Positions 43,684-55,699 of a stretch of DNA of 64,000 nt are shown here, piece after piece. Numbering within the stretch: position 1 is the stretch's first letter; every line of letters starts with the position of its first letter. The position numbers and the translations under genes are program-made. A model generated the notes under the pieces. That model searched no databases. It saw only the letters and a list, made by a program, of their open reading frames with translations, and was not told where the DNA came from. The stretch covers positions 8,807,014-8,871,013 of the forward strand of contig OX442421.1 of the NCBI GenBank assembly GCA_949361645.1, given 5' to 3'. Origin of the DNA: Spongilla lacustris (taxonomy: Eukaryota; Porifera; Demospongiae; Spongillida; Spongillidae).

Positions 43684-43905
43684 TCTTATGAAAACGTAAG
43701 CCTGAGTACGAGACGTTAATCTATTAAAAACCCACGCTCCGTCGACCTTCAATTGCAGCGCATCGTGTGTAGTCAGTCATGTTTGCAGAACGACCGGTTG
43801 TGACTAATGTACGTTTTTTTACTTCTGTAGTGCCTGCTGTATAACAGAGGTGCCTATATACCTTTTAGACTTCTCTTCTCTATTCTATTCTTTTACGACC
43901 ATCAG

Positions 43906-46029
43906 TGGCCGAAAGATGTGCTATGTTACGAGCCAGTCTAAGTACACTGCCCGTAAAGGTAACTGCAACGTGCGAGAGTTATTGTAATTCTTATTAATTT
44001 ATTTCGACTACCTTACAGGAACTGCATCAGTTTTTCCCCTACGTATTATCCAACATCTTTGGTTTTGACCATACCGGGGGCTGGCAATTGCATCTCTTCC
44101 ACCAGACAGCTGGTGGCGTGGAGTTCGCCGAGATATACTCGTTTCTGTGTCCAGGAGGGGAGTTGTTTCAGCAGATAGCAAGATTGGATGCACACAAATT
44201 TTATTTCGAGTTTCCTATCAGCTTCTTGCCAGTGAGTGCTCCCCCAAACCACAAATGGGGAATATGAGAGGATATATGCATAGTCCCGTCATGGGGTCCC
44301 TATTTTACCATCAGCTCCCAACTCGAATGGCACTAAGGGATGGTGATATTCCTCCTTTCTACTCTGAGAAGGTTCTGCTGGAGTCAGTACTGGACAGTGT
44401 ACCTACTCATGTCACACTCAGTATCCTCTTGTCAAAGGTTATGTAACATTTTGCCAACACCAGCTATGCCACAATGTGTGTCATTTTAAATCTTTGCTGC
44501 ATATGTGTGGCAGCCATGTGATTATGGTTGAGTGTTGTTGTGATGAGGTTTTATAGTGGCGTTTGCACCATCCGCAGGATTTCTAATGTGTTTGTTTGCA
44601 GTGCAGGAAAATTGAGTAGTTTGTTTTCTTACAAGTAACCATGAAACTGTGTATGTTTCTTGAAGAAAAAAAATCCTTTTTTTTAAAAATTCTCTTAGTG
44701 CCAACAATCCAATGTTGTGCTGCATGAACACCAATTTTGTTTTTTTGTTTTTTTTTTAATTGAAACAGTTTCATTTAAAGTAAAGATACTCTGTTGAATG
44801 TTATATACCTGCCCTTGACCGTTCCATCCAGCTGCATTCGAGTACTACCACTTTCTATTTGCCTACTACCTGATCCATTGCCAGGCCGTGTACCCAGGCC
44901 AGCTCTGGCCAAGCTTCGGAGATGCCCTGTACACGCGTGTCTTTGAGGTATACCTGCAGCACTTTCTGCCCTTCCAGGGGGCCATTCCGTTCACCTCCTC
45001 ACCACAACGGAGTCCTTCGCAAAGCCTCGAGACTGGGTACCCGACTACTCCACAGTTTGGGCTTCAGCATGGAGTCACCAGTTCTATAGGTGACAGGTCC
45101 AGCCTTCTAAGGGTATCTAGTGATGTGGTGAGCACACCTGCAAGACAAACCTCTCACATTGCTGGCACCGAAACAGCCGAAACAGAGACGGAGACCTTTC
45201 TTCAGGTCTGTGAAGGGAGGGGGAGGGGGTCGTTTAACCTGACCTTTGTTGCATTGATAACCTGACATTTTGCTGTATTAACTTTTAGATCATTGCTGAG
45301 TTTTGGTTAAACCAGAATACATACGACAACTCATCAGTGGGAATTCTGTCATATGCTCAGGTGAGCTGGTTTGTTGTCCATACATTATAATATACATTAA
45401 AATATAGCTGTGTACAGCAATGGGTAGGGTTAAAATAGAAAGTTCAGAGTTGTCATATAGTTACACCGACTATGTGAATTGCATGTATTTATCAACAGCA
45501 ATTGTGCTTTCAAAGTGCATGTGCATACTTAGTCCCCATATGTCAGGTGCTGTCTACCAAAATCTGCCTAATTCTTATTGCACCAAAATCTGCCTAATTC
45601 CTATTGCCGCAAGGAGGTCTTTTAAGTGTGCATGCTTGTAGCAAAATACATTTCTAAAGGACATAACTTAGTTATTTAGGGCTGCTCATTGTGTGTAGTT
45701 ATGCAGTTGATCACCACACCCTGTCTGTACTAATGTTGCTGTCACACTTTTCCTTTCAGAATCAGTTTGTACCCAGTGCAGAGCACTTCCTTCTGGTTCG
45801 TAGGGTACTGAAGCAGATACATTACTTTTCAAAAGGCACAACTTTGGTGCCTACTTCCGATTGCCTGTCCCAGTCTATTCAGATGACTGACCAGCTGAGA
45901 AAGTACAGCCTGCCGTATATGTGTATCAGCTAAATATTGATCATCATATGTTGTGTGTGTGCATTTGTGTGTACATGTGTGTGTGCATGTTATGTGCATG
46001 TGTGTGTACATGTGTTTACATGTGTGTGT

Positions 46030-46063
<34 letters not shown>

Positions 46064-47049
46064 GTGCGCTAGGTGTGTTTTATGGCTCTTTCAGAAGAAG
46101 GTCTACACACTCCTGAAATACACCTTCAAACATGGGCCCCTGGATGATAACTTTCGATATGTATGTTATCCCATTGGCATCAGTGTGGGCTTGTGACTTT
46201 GCTGTGCTGTTCATGCCAGGTTCTTGAGCTGTGGCTCACGTACATCCAACCCTGGAGGTACACTGACCCTTCAAAGCCGTCAGCAGAGAATAAAGAGAGC
46301 TTGGTGACAATCTCGAAAACATGGTGGGTTTGCATTTTTTTTAAGGGTGGCTTTTTGCAACTGTTGTTTGATTGGTCGTCCATGTATTCTTCAGGTGCAC
46401 TTTTGTTTTTGAACAGTTCCCATTTTACACAACCTTGCTGATTGAGTTTCTCGTGAGGGCACTCCAATTAGACCTGGTGTCAGAGCAGGGAGCCACGTTA
46501 CTGTTCCGAGTAACGAAGGTGTTAGCCCAGCCAGGTCTTATGGCCTTCATACAGCGTGGTAAGCATTCCACCGCGATCTGGACCTGATCCCAGTTCCACA
46601 CGGGAACTGCTGTGCTCTGCTTGCGTAGGAGAGAAAGCACTTTCGGAGGCTACCCCTTTCAATCAGAGTGCTAGGAACTCGCCAAATGCTTTCAGTTCTG
46701 TGATGAGCGTCCTCATGGATTTGGAGGGGCCCACTGTGCAGTACAACAGTCTGTGTTCCCCTGGTGTGAAGGACGGGGTACGGAAGGGAAAATGTGTCCT
46801 TCCCTTTATGTTTTGGCATACATAGTGAGTGAGAATCGTCTTGCCCAGGTGCTGTACCCTCTGGTGGCAAGGGTCCAACAGGCAAGACAGGCTGCGTTAC
46901 AGCATTCTCCTCAGGGCCCTGCACCGCTGTACCCCCAGCCTCCACCCACACCCACCAAAACGTCTCCTACTGAGAACAGGTTAGTTTTTATAAATGCACA
47001 CACATACTAGAAAAAACTTGTTACATCATATAAAACACACACACATCAC

Positions 47050-47089
<40 letters not shown>

Positions 47090-48489
47090 TGGTTTCTTTT
47101 TCTTAAGTTCCTGGTTGGCAAGTGTTTGGAAATCTATGCTTGAAATTTTTGGAGACGAAAATTCATCATCTCCTGGAGTGGCACATCTAAACTTTCAGAA
47201 AGTCCAAAGTCTGCTTGAAGCCACAGAAAAAAACCTGTTGTCTGTATTTCAGGTATGTGGTGGTCTCTTGAGTAGTTATAAGCCTACATGTACATTTGAC
47301 TTTGCGTTGTGTTTTAGCTTGATTATAGATCAGGTGATGATAGTCCAATCTTGCTGGGTAAATCAGAAACGACACCCGCCAGCTACGCGCGGCACGCCCT
47401 CGGTGCCACGCCCTCTTTCGCACTTGCTCGCGATTACATGGCGGAGGCTACATATTGCCCAACAGTTCAACACGAACAGGTAAAAATAAAAATAAAAACT
47501 TAGTTTGTACAAGCTGCTGCAGCTGTCTAGATTTTGGGTTGATAGCGGTACACTTATATGGCTCGACCCCCTCCCTATCTTTTGTAGTTGTCTCGCAGTC
47601 TGTCCAAATGCTCTGGTGTTGATATTGAGTACCTTGGGGATCCACTCCTCCAACCTATACGATCCTACGAGAATCCTGTGCTTGTGCGGAGTCTGTATAA
47701 ACTTTCCTGTACACTCAACACGAAGGTTTGCATGTGTGTGTACTTGGTGAAAAAAGAGTTCTTGAATCGTCTTTGTCCCACCACAGCTTGCACCTTACCT
47801 CGTTGCACTTGGCACCAGCCAGGGATTGCTGAGCAAACTGCTCTTGCAGTTGCTAGCTCCTCCCCCACCTCTGCGGGTTCCTCTTTCACGGCACTCAGTG
47901 AGGTTTGTGTTCATTTAGTGCTGGTGTCTGAGCTTGGCACATTGGTAGTGGTGATATGTAGCTGTAGTGTTGGTGGTGGTACAGTATACAACAGCTATTG
48001 GTGGCAGTGCGTACCACACCTGTCTCCTAAAGCGAAAGTAGTGTATTAAGATAGAGCAGGAAGTAGCTTTTCATCAGTGCTAATTTTCCATGTGGGTGTA
48101 CATTAAGCACACTGTGTACACCTGCACATGCTTGGGATGCTCACATGGTTCTTTGGAGAATTGTGTTCCAGTTCCCATCTTGTTCGATAAACATTGCCAC
48201 TCCCATTCATTCATCTAGCGAACCTCCAAGGACTCCAACTGACAGGGTGAGCATGGTGGTCCCTCCCTCTTCGTCACAACCATCTCTGCTTGAAGCGCAC
48301 ACACCAAGAATAAATTTACGTCCCTTGGCATCATACTATACACTGTCGTATTTACTCCTGGCTCTCCTGGTTATATGGATCCTTCATGTCCCTTTGTGGT
48401 TCACACTTCTCTTCTTGCTGTCCTTCTTGTTGGTGTATTGTACTTTGGGTTACTGTGGCAACAAGTCCAAGCACAAGAAAGAGACCTAA
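43906..48489 (+). CDS. SMPD4: Sphingomyelin phosphodiesterase 4 (neutral sphingomyelinase 3)
   Basis: Sixteen exons: 43906-43958, 44019-44231, 44315-44420, 44832-45205, 45289-45360, 45760-45914, 46073-46160, 46220-46323, 46395-46558, 46629-46763, 46826-46979, 47108-47252, 47318-47479, 47588-47725, 47787-47897, 48172-48489; about 824 residues from the in-frame ATG at 43923. Blocks shared with SMPD4: KELHQFFPYVLSNIFG, 'FEYYHFLFAYYLIHCQAV', [57 protein letters not shown], and two C-terminal hydrophobic spans (YLLLALLVIWILHVPLWF and the next). SMPD4 hydrolyses sphingomyelin at ER/nuclear-envelope membranes. The exon at 43906 opens in phase 1, and AERCAML aligns with the human sequence upstream, so a 5' exon (perhaps with ATG 43781) is probably missed. 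One intron (46764-46825) is only 62 bp. Confidence 0.88.
45935..46062. repeat. (TG)n / TGTGCATG tract in SMPD4 intron
   Basis: Dinucleotide-rich sequence between exons ending at 45914 and starting at 46073; its T/G content serves as the acceptor tract. Confidence 0.9.
47050..47086. repeat. (CA)n microsatellite in SMPD4 intron
   Basis: About 17 CA units. Confidence 0.95.
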
Positions 48490-48672
48490 TTCATGCTACA
48501 GTTATGCTCATTTAACAGTTATCGAGTTATCACAGTACACGCGCGCATTTTTTTTTTTAACATCACTTTGTACATGTAGTGATGGGACGTTGGGCCGGCT
48601 AAATCGTTTAAATACTTTTTTTTTAAAAAGAACATACGAAGAGATGAGAATGCACGTGCATAATACATACGA

Positions 48673-48924
48673 TTAATCAAGTTCACACATCGATGCTGTG
48701 AAGTGTGCAGGACTCCAGCTGCAAAGAACACATTGTCCGAAATCACTGTAGCACAGGACCCATATAGCTATGATAAACATGAGTACGCACAAGATGCAGG
48801 GCCGCCTTTCGAGGAAGAAGGCTACCAAATACAGCATAATGACCAGCATCTGATCCTGCAACACTAGGGCACATGCCGCCTTCGGCACCAATAAAACAGG
48901 TAACATCCACTGAAAGCAGTACAT
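48673..48924 (-). CDS. BLCAP: Bladder cancer-associated protein homologue (BLCAP family)
   Basis: An 83-residue protein starting MYCFQWMLPVLLVPK, which matches the invariant BLCAP N-terminus MYCLQWLLPVLLIPK. Two hydrophobic spans (residues about 19-36 and 41-60) flank the conserved FFLERRPCILC, and CYSDFGQCVLC follows, as in BLCAP (LLERKPCTIC, CYSCWGNC). Length is close to the vertebrate 87. The frame is open 57 codons upstream, but homology fixes the start. BLCAP is a small membrane protein linked to growth control; its molecular role is not well defined. A single coding exon, as in vertebrates. It lies between SMPD4 and ESCO, tail to tail with SMPD4. Confidence 0.88.
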   Translation of the reverse strand: MYCFQWMLPVLLVPKAACALVLQDQMLVIMLYLVAFFLERRPCILCVLMFIIAIWVLCYSDFGQCVLCSWSPAHFTASMCELD

Positions 48925-49399
48925 CTTCTCTTGCAGTGGCAAGCGACCCGACAAAAAACGAGGGACTAGGCGCACTCTCGCACTATCAGAAAACAAGCAA
49001 AGGGTTTCACACACTTGTCTAGAAAGTATAAAAGGCGCTCTTACCTCAACGAAATTCCACACCTGTATTATTATACAAGATCGATCAGAAGGCAAACTTT
49101 CAGGGTTAATTGAGCCATGATCACCAGATTCTTTGCCCCCAGTGAAATACCATATATGGCTGTTGCGGGCGCGAAGCTAAATGTGTACATGTACAAGTAC
49201 GCGTATACGTACGACAGCTTACTAGCTCATTGTTAACACACGAACGAACGTTGTTTATATATAAATTAACCGTCTGCTTCGATTATTATAATATCAAGGA
49301 AATAACATCACGTTGTTACGGTAGCACAAAGGTGCGGGGGGTGCTGTTAGTACAGAGAGGTTCAGAATGAATAAATAGAGGCGAAGGACTCTTAGTTTA

Positions 49400-49986
49400 C
49401 TATGTCCATACAAGAAAGTTCGGTGTTTGACAGTAAGTTTCAGCAAATTTCTTTCCATCAAGTGAAGGTTGTGCAAATGCAATTAAGTTCTTTGGAATTT
49501 CTTTTCCAGGAATGAACCTGCGTCTGAAAATAAGATTGATGATACGACCTCAGCATTCCCCCCTTTCCTTTCTTCAAGCATTTCTTACCGAACACAGTCC
49601 ACCATCCGAGTAGCAATATTTTTTCTTCTGTGATTGGAACTAACCCACAATACACTAATTCCAACAACAGCTGGCATTGGTGTTGGGCTGGATACACAGA
49701 CATTTAATGGAAGTAAGCCAATGTGGATCATAAAAACATGTCCCAGCTAATAACCTTGTATAGACAGCGGCCGAATCCAGTTGCAGCCTTCGGTTCTCTT
49801 CAGTTGATGCCAGAGGTTTTGGGTCTTCACTTGTATTCTCTTTGTTCAACATCTCAGTCACTTGGTCGCTGGTAAGCACAGGACTGCCTTGTGTGATCCT
49901 CTCAGTAAGCACAAACCCAACTACCCTCTTCTCCATGATGTAAAGAAAGCACTGTGAATAAAGAATGCCTTTAGCCTACATGGTGG

Positions 49987-50051
<65 letters not shown>

Positions 50052-51178
50052 CACACACCATGGACCACAGCTGCGTTTCTTCACTGCAACCAAGTTCTTT
50101 GTCCACAATCTTTTTAACATCCAGGACCTTCAAGAAGATAACAATAAAAACCAAATGTGTACATGTGTACTTCTAGCCAACATACACACTGAGAATGGAC
50201 TACACTAGTTACTACAAGTGGGCATTACACAACACAGGGTAAACACCAGAGCCTAAAGGTGGATTCACACCGTGTAAGATTATGTACATGTAGGCCTCTA
50301 TTTCAGACGCCTTACACCATACAACTACAACATACATGGTACACATGCATGTATAACATCGGCATACTAGTACCATGGTATGGTGGTAACATTAAGGTGA
50401 TCAGTACCCTCACAATCAGGTGGTGGCAACATTAAGGTGATTAGTACCCTCACAAATCAGGTGGTGGCCATGTTAAGGTGATCAGTACCCTCACAATCAG
50501 GTGGTGGCCACATCAGTACCCTCACAAATCAGGTGGTGGCCATGTTAAGGTGATCAGTACCCTCACAATCAGGTGGTGGCCACATCAGTACCCTCACAAA
50601 TCAGGTGGTGGCCATGTTAAGGTGATCAGTACCCTCACAATCAGGTGGCTGCCACATTAAGGTGATCACTACCCTCACAAATCAGGTGGTGGCCATGTTA
50701 AGGTGATCAGTAACCTCACAAATCAGGTGGTGGCCATGTTAAGGTGTTTGTGCTCACCCGTTGCTTCTGATGTTTTGAATCCGATGATAGCACAACAATC
50801 ACCCTCTCATTTTCTCCAAAGTGCTTCACAACTCTCTCATTCTTCCAGCCAGGAAACATCGGCTCTGTGGTGAAGTATCGGTGGTGGTATGCCCTGTGTG
50901 CTTGCTCCTCTTCCTCCACCCCTCGCTGATACAGCATACCACAAGTCGGGCATGGGGTCGAATCAAAATCCTTTTGACCCAAATCCTACAAGACCCCGCC
51001 CCCACCACAAACGTACATTTAAACAAAATAATCTTTCAAAATTCTTTGTTCTCACCAAGTACATCTGCTGTAGAGCGGAAGCTTTTGATTTTTTACACGC
51101 CCGCTTTGTTGGGTGTGAAATGATGGAGGATGTAGCGGTTCTCTTTCTAAGCATATATTGCATCGTAATAGTGACCAC
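49400..51178 (-). CDS. ESCO: Cohesin acetyltransferase ESCO/Eco1 (apparent 1-nt frameshift)
   Basis: Six exons: 51056-51178, 50758-50985, 50059-50127, 49755-49951, 49590-49687, 49400-49523. The N-terminus is short (MVTITMQYMLRKR or MLRKR at 51154), so total length is about 271-279 residues, Eco1-like. A C2H2 zinc finger follows: LDLGQKDF...CPTCGMLYQRG...HRAYHH. Then RVIVVLSSD, LDVKKIVDKELG, EKRVVGFVLTERI, and the acetyl-CoA/catalytic region PAVVGISVLWVSSNHRRK, TRMVDCVR, LIAFAQPSLDGKKFAETYC and the end FLVW. ESCO proteins acetylate SMC3 to establish sister-chromatid cohesion. In exon 49590-49687 a run of five A (49616-49625 region) leaves the frame one base short between HRRK and ATRMV, so the ORF as printed is broken there. 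Confidence 0.85.
49987..50058. repeat. (CA)n microsatellite beside an ESCO splice donor
   Basis: On the coding strand the donor is ATG|GTGTGTGTG..., so the microsatellite begins at the splice site. Confidence 0.95.
50385..50745. repeat. Minisatellite in ESCO intron
   Basis: About nine units built on CAGTACCCTCACAATCAGGT GGTGGCCA..., 33-45 bp, with AAGGTGAT present or absent. Confidence 0.9.
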
Positions 51179-51739
51179 GGGAAAGTTCCTGCTTACCGCT
51201 TAATAATTGGTGCCAAAGTAGCGGGCATTTGTTTTAGACCGGGCATGTTAGACTGCTCAAGTGTCCACTCGGTACGACCCACACTTTCAAGGGCCTTCGA
51301 TGCGGGTTTGAAACTGAGTGTTTCCATTAGTACGCATTTCCCGCCAATGCCCTGCGCGCACATGCAATTGTATCACGTGCAACGTGTAATAAATTCATTG
51401 CGATCGATCATGTGGTGTGTCGTCCAATGAAAATAGTATTGTATGTTTATCGTGTAGTCCTCACGCGTCAACAAGCAATCGATACCTCCAACGCGTGCAG
51501 GACACGGTTCAATTTCAAGTGTGGCAGAAGCTTCTGTCATCAAAGCGAATCTGCGGACGTTCATGTCTTTTCAACAGGTCATGTATGCGGAAACAGACAC
51601 TGGCGCAGAGCACGATGTAGGCTAGGTGACATTTACCAGTATGTTTAAAAAACTCACCCCCATCTTTGTGGGCCTGTTCTGTTATTATTCGCATAGCCGA
51701 CAAAAGTACCCGTAGGGAGGGAGCTGCAAGAAACGACAG
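51179..51739. promoter_or_regulatory. Intergenic between ESCO and LITAF-like gene 1
   Basis: Divergent intergenic interval of about 560 bp. The first exon of the LITAF-like gene probably lies here but I could not define it. Confidence 0.4.
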
Positions 51740-52618
51740 CTGAAGCCTTCATTGTCGATGTGCAGCCGGGTTTGCAAGGAGTCGAGTTCAAGGACTACCC
51801 TGTCACAATCATGGATAAAGACGGGAAACAAGTACGTGGGAAGTCAAACGTGCATGATACCAAACATTCGCATGATTGCCGTGAGGTGAATTTATTGTTG
51901 GAAAGGTCGGACTGTAAGAAGATAATGAAAGGGTGTGTCAGATTGGGTAGTTGCACAAAGAAATATCTGAGCAATTGAAAAGCCCAGATTTGCAACGTTA
52001 CCAATGAAACCCCCACTCAACTGCAACAGGCATACATGTACCATCGATCAGGCAACCCCCCCCCCCCCCAATTGCATTGTGGTACCCCAAAGGTACCAAG
52101 GTGCAGACATGTAAGATGCAATATTCTCATTAGTGACAACTGTGGTAATTTAAATTCATGGACATTGCAATCCTCACATTGTCATCAACCCTTGGGGAAA
52201 TGTTTTGTACAACTGAGCAATTGGTATTTGTCATCCCTGCCTCCTCAGTGTTCCTACTCCCCCGCATACTTACACCTCTAATCCCTGGTGATATGGCCTA
52301 GCGCCAATGAGTTGCTGAAGTCGTTTGTGTGACCACACCCCTTGCATGTTGCATAGATCCTGGGGTATGTGATGTCGCAGGAAGTTGTGTCTAGGGTGCT
52401 TTGTGTTTGTCATTGCCTTGTGTAATCTGCTTACTTTCAAACAGGTACAGACGCTGCTAAGGTACAAGGCTGGTCGCCTTACTTGGGCTTTGGTATGCCT
52501 GTGTGCCATCTGCTGTTTGCCATTAGCATGGATTCCCTGTCTTATTGAGAACTGGAAGGACATTGAACACATCAACCCATCTGATAACACTGTTGTTGGT
52601 GTGTATAAGCGAGTTTGA
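51740..52618 (+). CDS. LITAF-domain-like protein 1, zinc ligands lost (5' exon unresolved)
   Basis: Exon 51740-51831 (FIVDVQPGLQGVEFKDYPVT ... MDKDGKQ) and exon 52445-52618 (VQTLLRYKAGRLTWALVCLC...). The core RYKAGRLTW, a Cys-rich hydrophobic segment, WIPCLIENWKDIEHINPSDN and the final VVGVYKRV match LITAF/SIMPLE domains (TLTWLLC...IPFCxxxxKDVxHxCPxC...GTYKR). Both CxxC pairs that bind zinc in LITAF are absent (IMDKDG and INPSDN stand in their places). LITAF proteins sit monotopically on late endosomes/lysosomes. The acceptor of the first exon listed is uncertain. An intron splits the domain here but not in its neighbours. Confidence 0.7.
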
Positions 52619-52749
52619 GGAGACATGTTCTTGTTTGTCTTTTTATTTGTTCTGTTTGTCTGACCTGTGTTATTTATTTGCGAATGCTGTCTATTATACA
52701 CAAGCGAGATAGAAGGGGAAGCTAGGAAAAGGAAGGGGACAAGTTACAA

Positions 52750-53028
52750 ATTAGTATGATTCTCCTTACGTGTTGAAATAAATACAAACACAATGGTGTC
52801 CGAATTTGTATCAAAAATGCTACTTATATTTTAATGTGTCAAATATGGGTACATAAATATGCATACAAATGCCGTTGGGTGTGTACCCGTTGAATTTTAT
52901 AAATAAAAATCAAAGTAGGGTGTGGCACTTTTTTAAAAATAGTGCGCTTGCGCATTGGGTGTGGTCGCTATTTTTAAGGTTGTAAAGGAAGTTCCAGGAG
53001 GCGTATTTGTTTTGTTTCAGAGGTTATC
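52750..53028. repeat. Upstream half of a segmental duplication shared with 63335-63573
   Basis: The promoter-side flank (ATCAAAAATGCTACTTATAT, GTGTGGCACTTTTT, GCGCTTGCGCATTGGGTGTG) recurs before gene 3, so the duplicated block includes at least 240 bp of 5' flank. Confidence 0.85.
52777..52782 (+). terminator. Polyadenylation signal AATAAA
   Basis: AATAAA about 160 bp after the stop of LITAF-like gene 1; the best candidate for its 3' end. Confidence 0.5.
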
Positions 53029-53573
53029 ATGGATGAAAATAAGGGAGTCCCACCGGTTTACACACCTCCGCAAGAGGCATACCCGCCTGGCTACCAGCCT
53101 CCTCAACAGGGCTACCAGCCTCCTCAACAGGGCTACCCGCCTCCTCAACAGGGCTACCCTCCGCCTCAACAGGGCTACCCCCCACCTCAACAGGGCTACC
53201 CGCCACAGCAAGCCTACCCGCCGCAGGGCTATCCGCCTCAGCAGGTATTTTTATATTGTTCGCTTGGCTGTGATGTGGTTCAATTCCTTCGTTGTAGGGC
53301 ACTGCCAATGTAGTCGTCATTCAACAGCCGGCAGCCCAGCCTGTCCGTTTCGGAGCCCTTCCAGTGACTATAACTGATAGCAACGGGCAGCAGGTCACAA
53401 CGCGACTGGAGTACCGAGCCGGAATGTTAACGTGGCTGATCTGCTGTGCCGTCTGCTGGCTTACTGGATGTTGGTGCTTCGCTCTCATTCCCTGCTGCGT
53501 AGACGGAGCCAAAGATGTATACCATTATTCCCCAACTGACAACAAGTTGGTTGGAGTATACAAGCGCATCTAG
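53029..53573 (+). CDS. LITAF-domain-like protein 2, Pro/Gln-rich N-terminus, zinc ligands lost
   Basis: Exons 53029-53244 and 53298-53573 give 163 residues. The N-terminal half is MDENKGVPPVYTPPQEAY followed by six tandem PPxQQGY/ QPPQQGY units, a common proline-rich tail. The C-terminal half is a LITAF fold: LPVTITDSNGQQVTT, LEYRAGMLTWLICCAVCW, ALIPCCVDGAKDVYHY, SPTDNKLVGVYKRI. As in gene 1, the two CxxC zinc pairs are replaced (TITDSNG; YSPTDN), while the membrane-inserting Cys-rich helix is kept. PPxY-like motifs (PPVY) could recruit WW-domain ubiquitin ligases, as for LITAF; this is inference. The 53-bp intron joins in phase 0. Confidence 0.85.
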
Positions 53574-53814
53574 TGCCCTATACGTGCTGATTTCTTGTAT
53601 AATTATCCCTATACGTGCTGATTTTTAATCATCAGTATCTCTTGTATAATTATAGCGCAGCGCATACATGTATTTGTATTGTGATAATTTATATTTTGTA
53701 CAGTCATGTATAAGTGGGGGTTTAATTTAACGGCGATGGAATGCTGGAGCGCATAGCAAATGAGTAGTGTGACCTTCCGTTTCTTCTTTGAGGTTTGACT
53801 TGCGCGTTTACATG

Positions 53815-53848
<34 letters not shown>

Positions 53849-54625
53849 AAAATTATGTTACAAGCGTTAAGCAGGGGTTGCCACATATTATTATTATAAT
53901 ATAAAGTTCCGGCACGGGGATGAACGGAAACAGTCAAATTGACATATTTTCGTTCACTCCTTGTTTCCTACTAATCCTACATCATCACTGATTGCACTAC
54001 GAGAAACCTTTTTTCATTTGTTTAGTTTTTAGGCCGGATGGTTATCCCCGGAATCAAGCTGTTTACAGCATTCTACATTTGTAATCATAGAATTCAAAGC
54101 TGGAGTCTATACACCGAGGTTTAGCTCCAGCTGTTACACTGACGGCCTAGCAATATCATGTTTTGTCCTTACGTTAATGCAAATGACACGTGTAGCTATA
54201 CTTATTTTGAAATAAACTAAGTACTCTATCCAGGCTGGCCCTAGTGCTACATGTAACTCCTTTTTCAGAGCCTGGTACTGTTTCTGAATTCGATCTCCTG
54301 CTTTGACTTTGATCTGTTGTGCTTTTTGCTCAGAAAATACATGCACAGTGTAGCTGGCCGGTGTCACGGAATTGTTTATCCTCCAACATTAATTTTATCC
54401 CCTGGATGTTCTATTGTGGAATAATTAATCCTCCTTGGCCTGGCACGGTTGTTCAATTCCATTGAAACATTGGAAACTAGGTTTAGAAAAGTAATATTGA
54501 AATGTACTTGCGTCACCCCTTAGCAACCACCCCGACAACGAAATGACCTTTGGAATGTACAGCAAAACACGATAACTACATGTCCTATTGACAAGTTTAT
54601 TGCACGGTATTATAGTACTGTGACC
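53574..54625. other. Intergenic, includes a T30 tract
   Basis: Poly-T at 53818-53846; no supported gene. Confidence 0.5.
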
Positions 54626-55387
54626 CAGGCCCGTAGGCTGGGGGGGGGTCGGGGGGGGGGGGGGGGGGTCGGTGGGTTCGGTCGACCCCCCCCCCCCCCC
54701 CCCCCCCGCTCGTCAGAACTAGTTCCGCTTGCCATCAAAATAATTTATTCATTAACTTCTATACATGAGTTGCTATACATGCAGGCTTAGCAACCGCGGG
54801 ACATCCATTCTAAATGGGGCGCCCACGTCCCGCCCACAACAAACAGCAGCGGCGGAACAGGGGGAGGGTCCGTGAATTAAATTACGGGTTCCGTGCAACT
54901 ATGGGTAAAAGTTCCGCATACGATCAAGAATTGCGGAACTTTTACCCATGCATACTGTTAGTTGGGCGTAGCCCGACCTTCGCGTATTGGCGGATACGCG
55001 AAGGTCGATGTACTGTTACATGTAGTCATTTGAGTTGCATACGACAAATCGCCCGGAAGTTGCCCCATGTATGACAGCCTTTAGACTCGCAACTCGCAAG
55101 CCAGACCTACATGTACTTCATTATTGAACGGGAACACAAACTGGGCTATATCCATGTTTCTATGCAATTATGCTACGTTTTGTGGATGAAAAATTGCAAA
55201 AGTTGCAAAGCGGCTGTGGCTCCGCACCAGACCCCGATGGGGGAGCTTACAGCGCTCCCCCATACCCCCTAGCTGGGCGAGAGGGGGCTACGCCCCCTCC
55301 TGCTCCCACCCCCGCTTTTAATCAGTTCCACCAGTGACCTTATTGCTTTCCCGAACCCCCCCGTCTCCCGACCAGCCTACGGGCCTG
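54626..55387. mobile_element. MITE-like element, family M2, copy B (both ends present)
   Basis: Perfect inverted ends CAGGCCCGTAGGCTGG / CCAGCCTACGGGCCTG; flanks TGACC (54621) and TGACT (55388) may be a 5-bp target duplication with one change. Poly-G/poly-C fill 54640-54708. The remainder matches copy A at 15132-15944. Confidence 0.8.
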
Positions 55388-55699
55388 TGACTTGTGCACT
55401 TTGTATGATGATAATCCCGTGCTCGGGCCGCACTCCCACGAAGAACTGTGGCCTTCGACAACCGTTAGGCCTACCTCAAAAGAATACCCCTCAGAAAGAA
55501 TGCGACCTCCAGCAAGAAACACCGAAAAACCAACGTGGAAGGTACAGCTAAGGCATGTGTGTACCGTTTTTGTGTGTAGGCTAATCGAGAACGATAATTT
55601 TTGCGAAGTTATACACGTATAAAACTAGCCATTTTTTTCGCGGTTTTCGAGCGTTGATAAAGAGTTGTTATTGTTTTATCTTTTTGGGTGGCGGTACAA
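55388..55699. other. Intergenic, nothing recognised
   Basis: No supported gene. Confidence 0.4.

Noticed and set aside
46753..47010. ORF reading across the SMPD4 46764-46825 interval as one exon
   Set aside because: The frame before and after differ; a 62-bp GT-AG intron with a pyrimidine tract restores the SMPD4 homology.
53017..53320. Antisense and +1 frame ORFs over the LITAF Pro/Gln repeat
   Set aside because: Shadow frames of the PPPQQGY codon repeat; the sense frame has the LITAF domain and matching splice sites.
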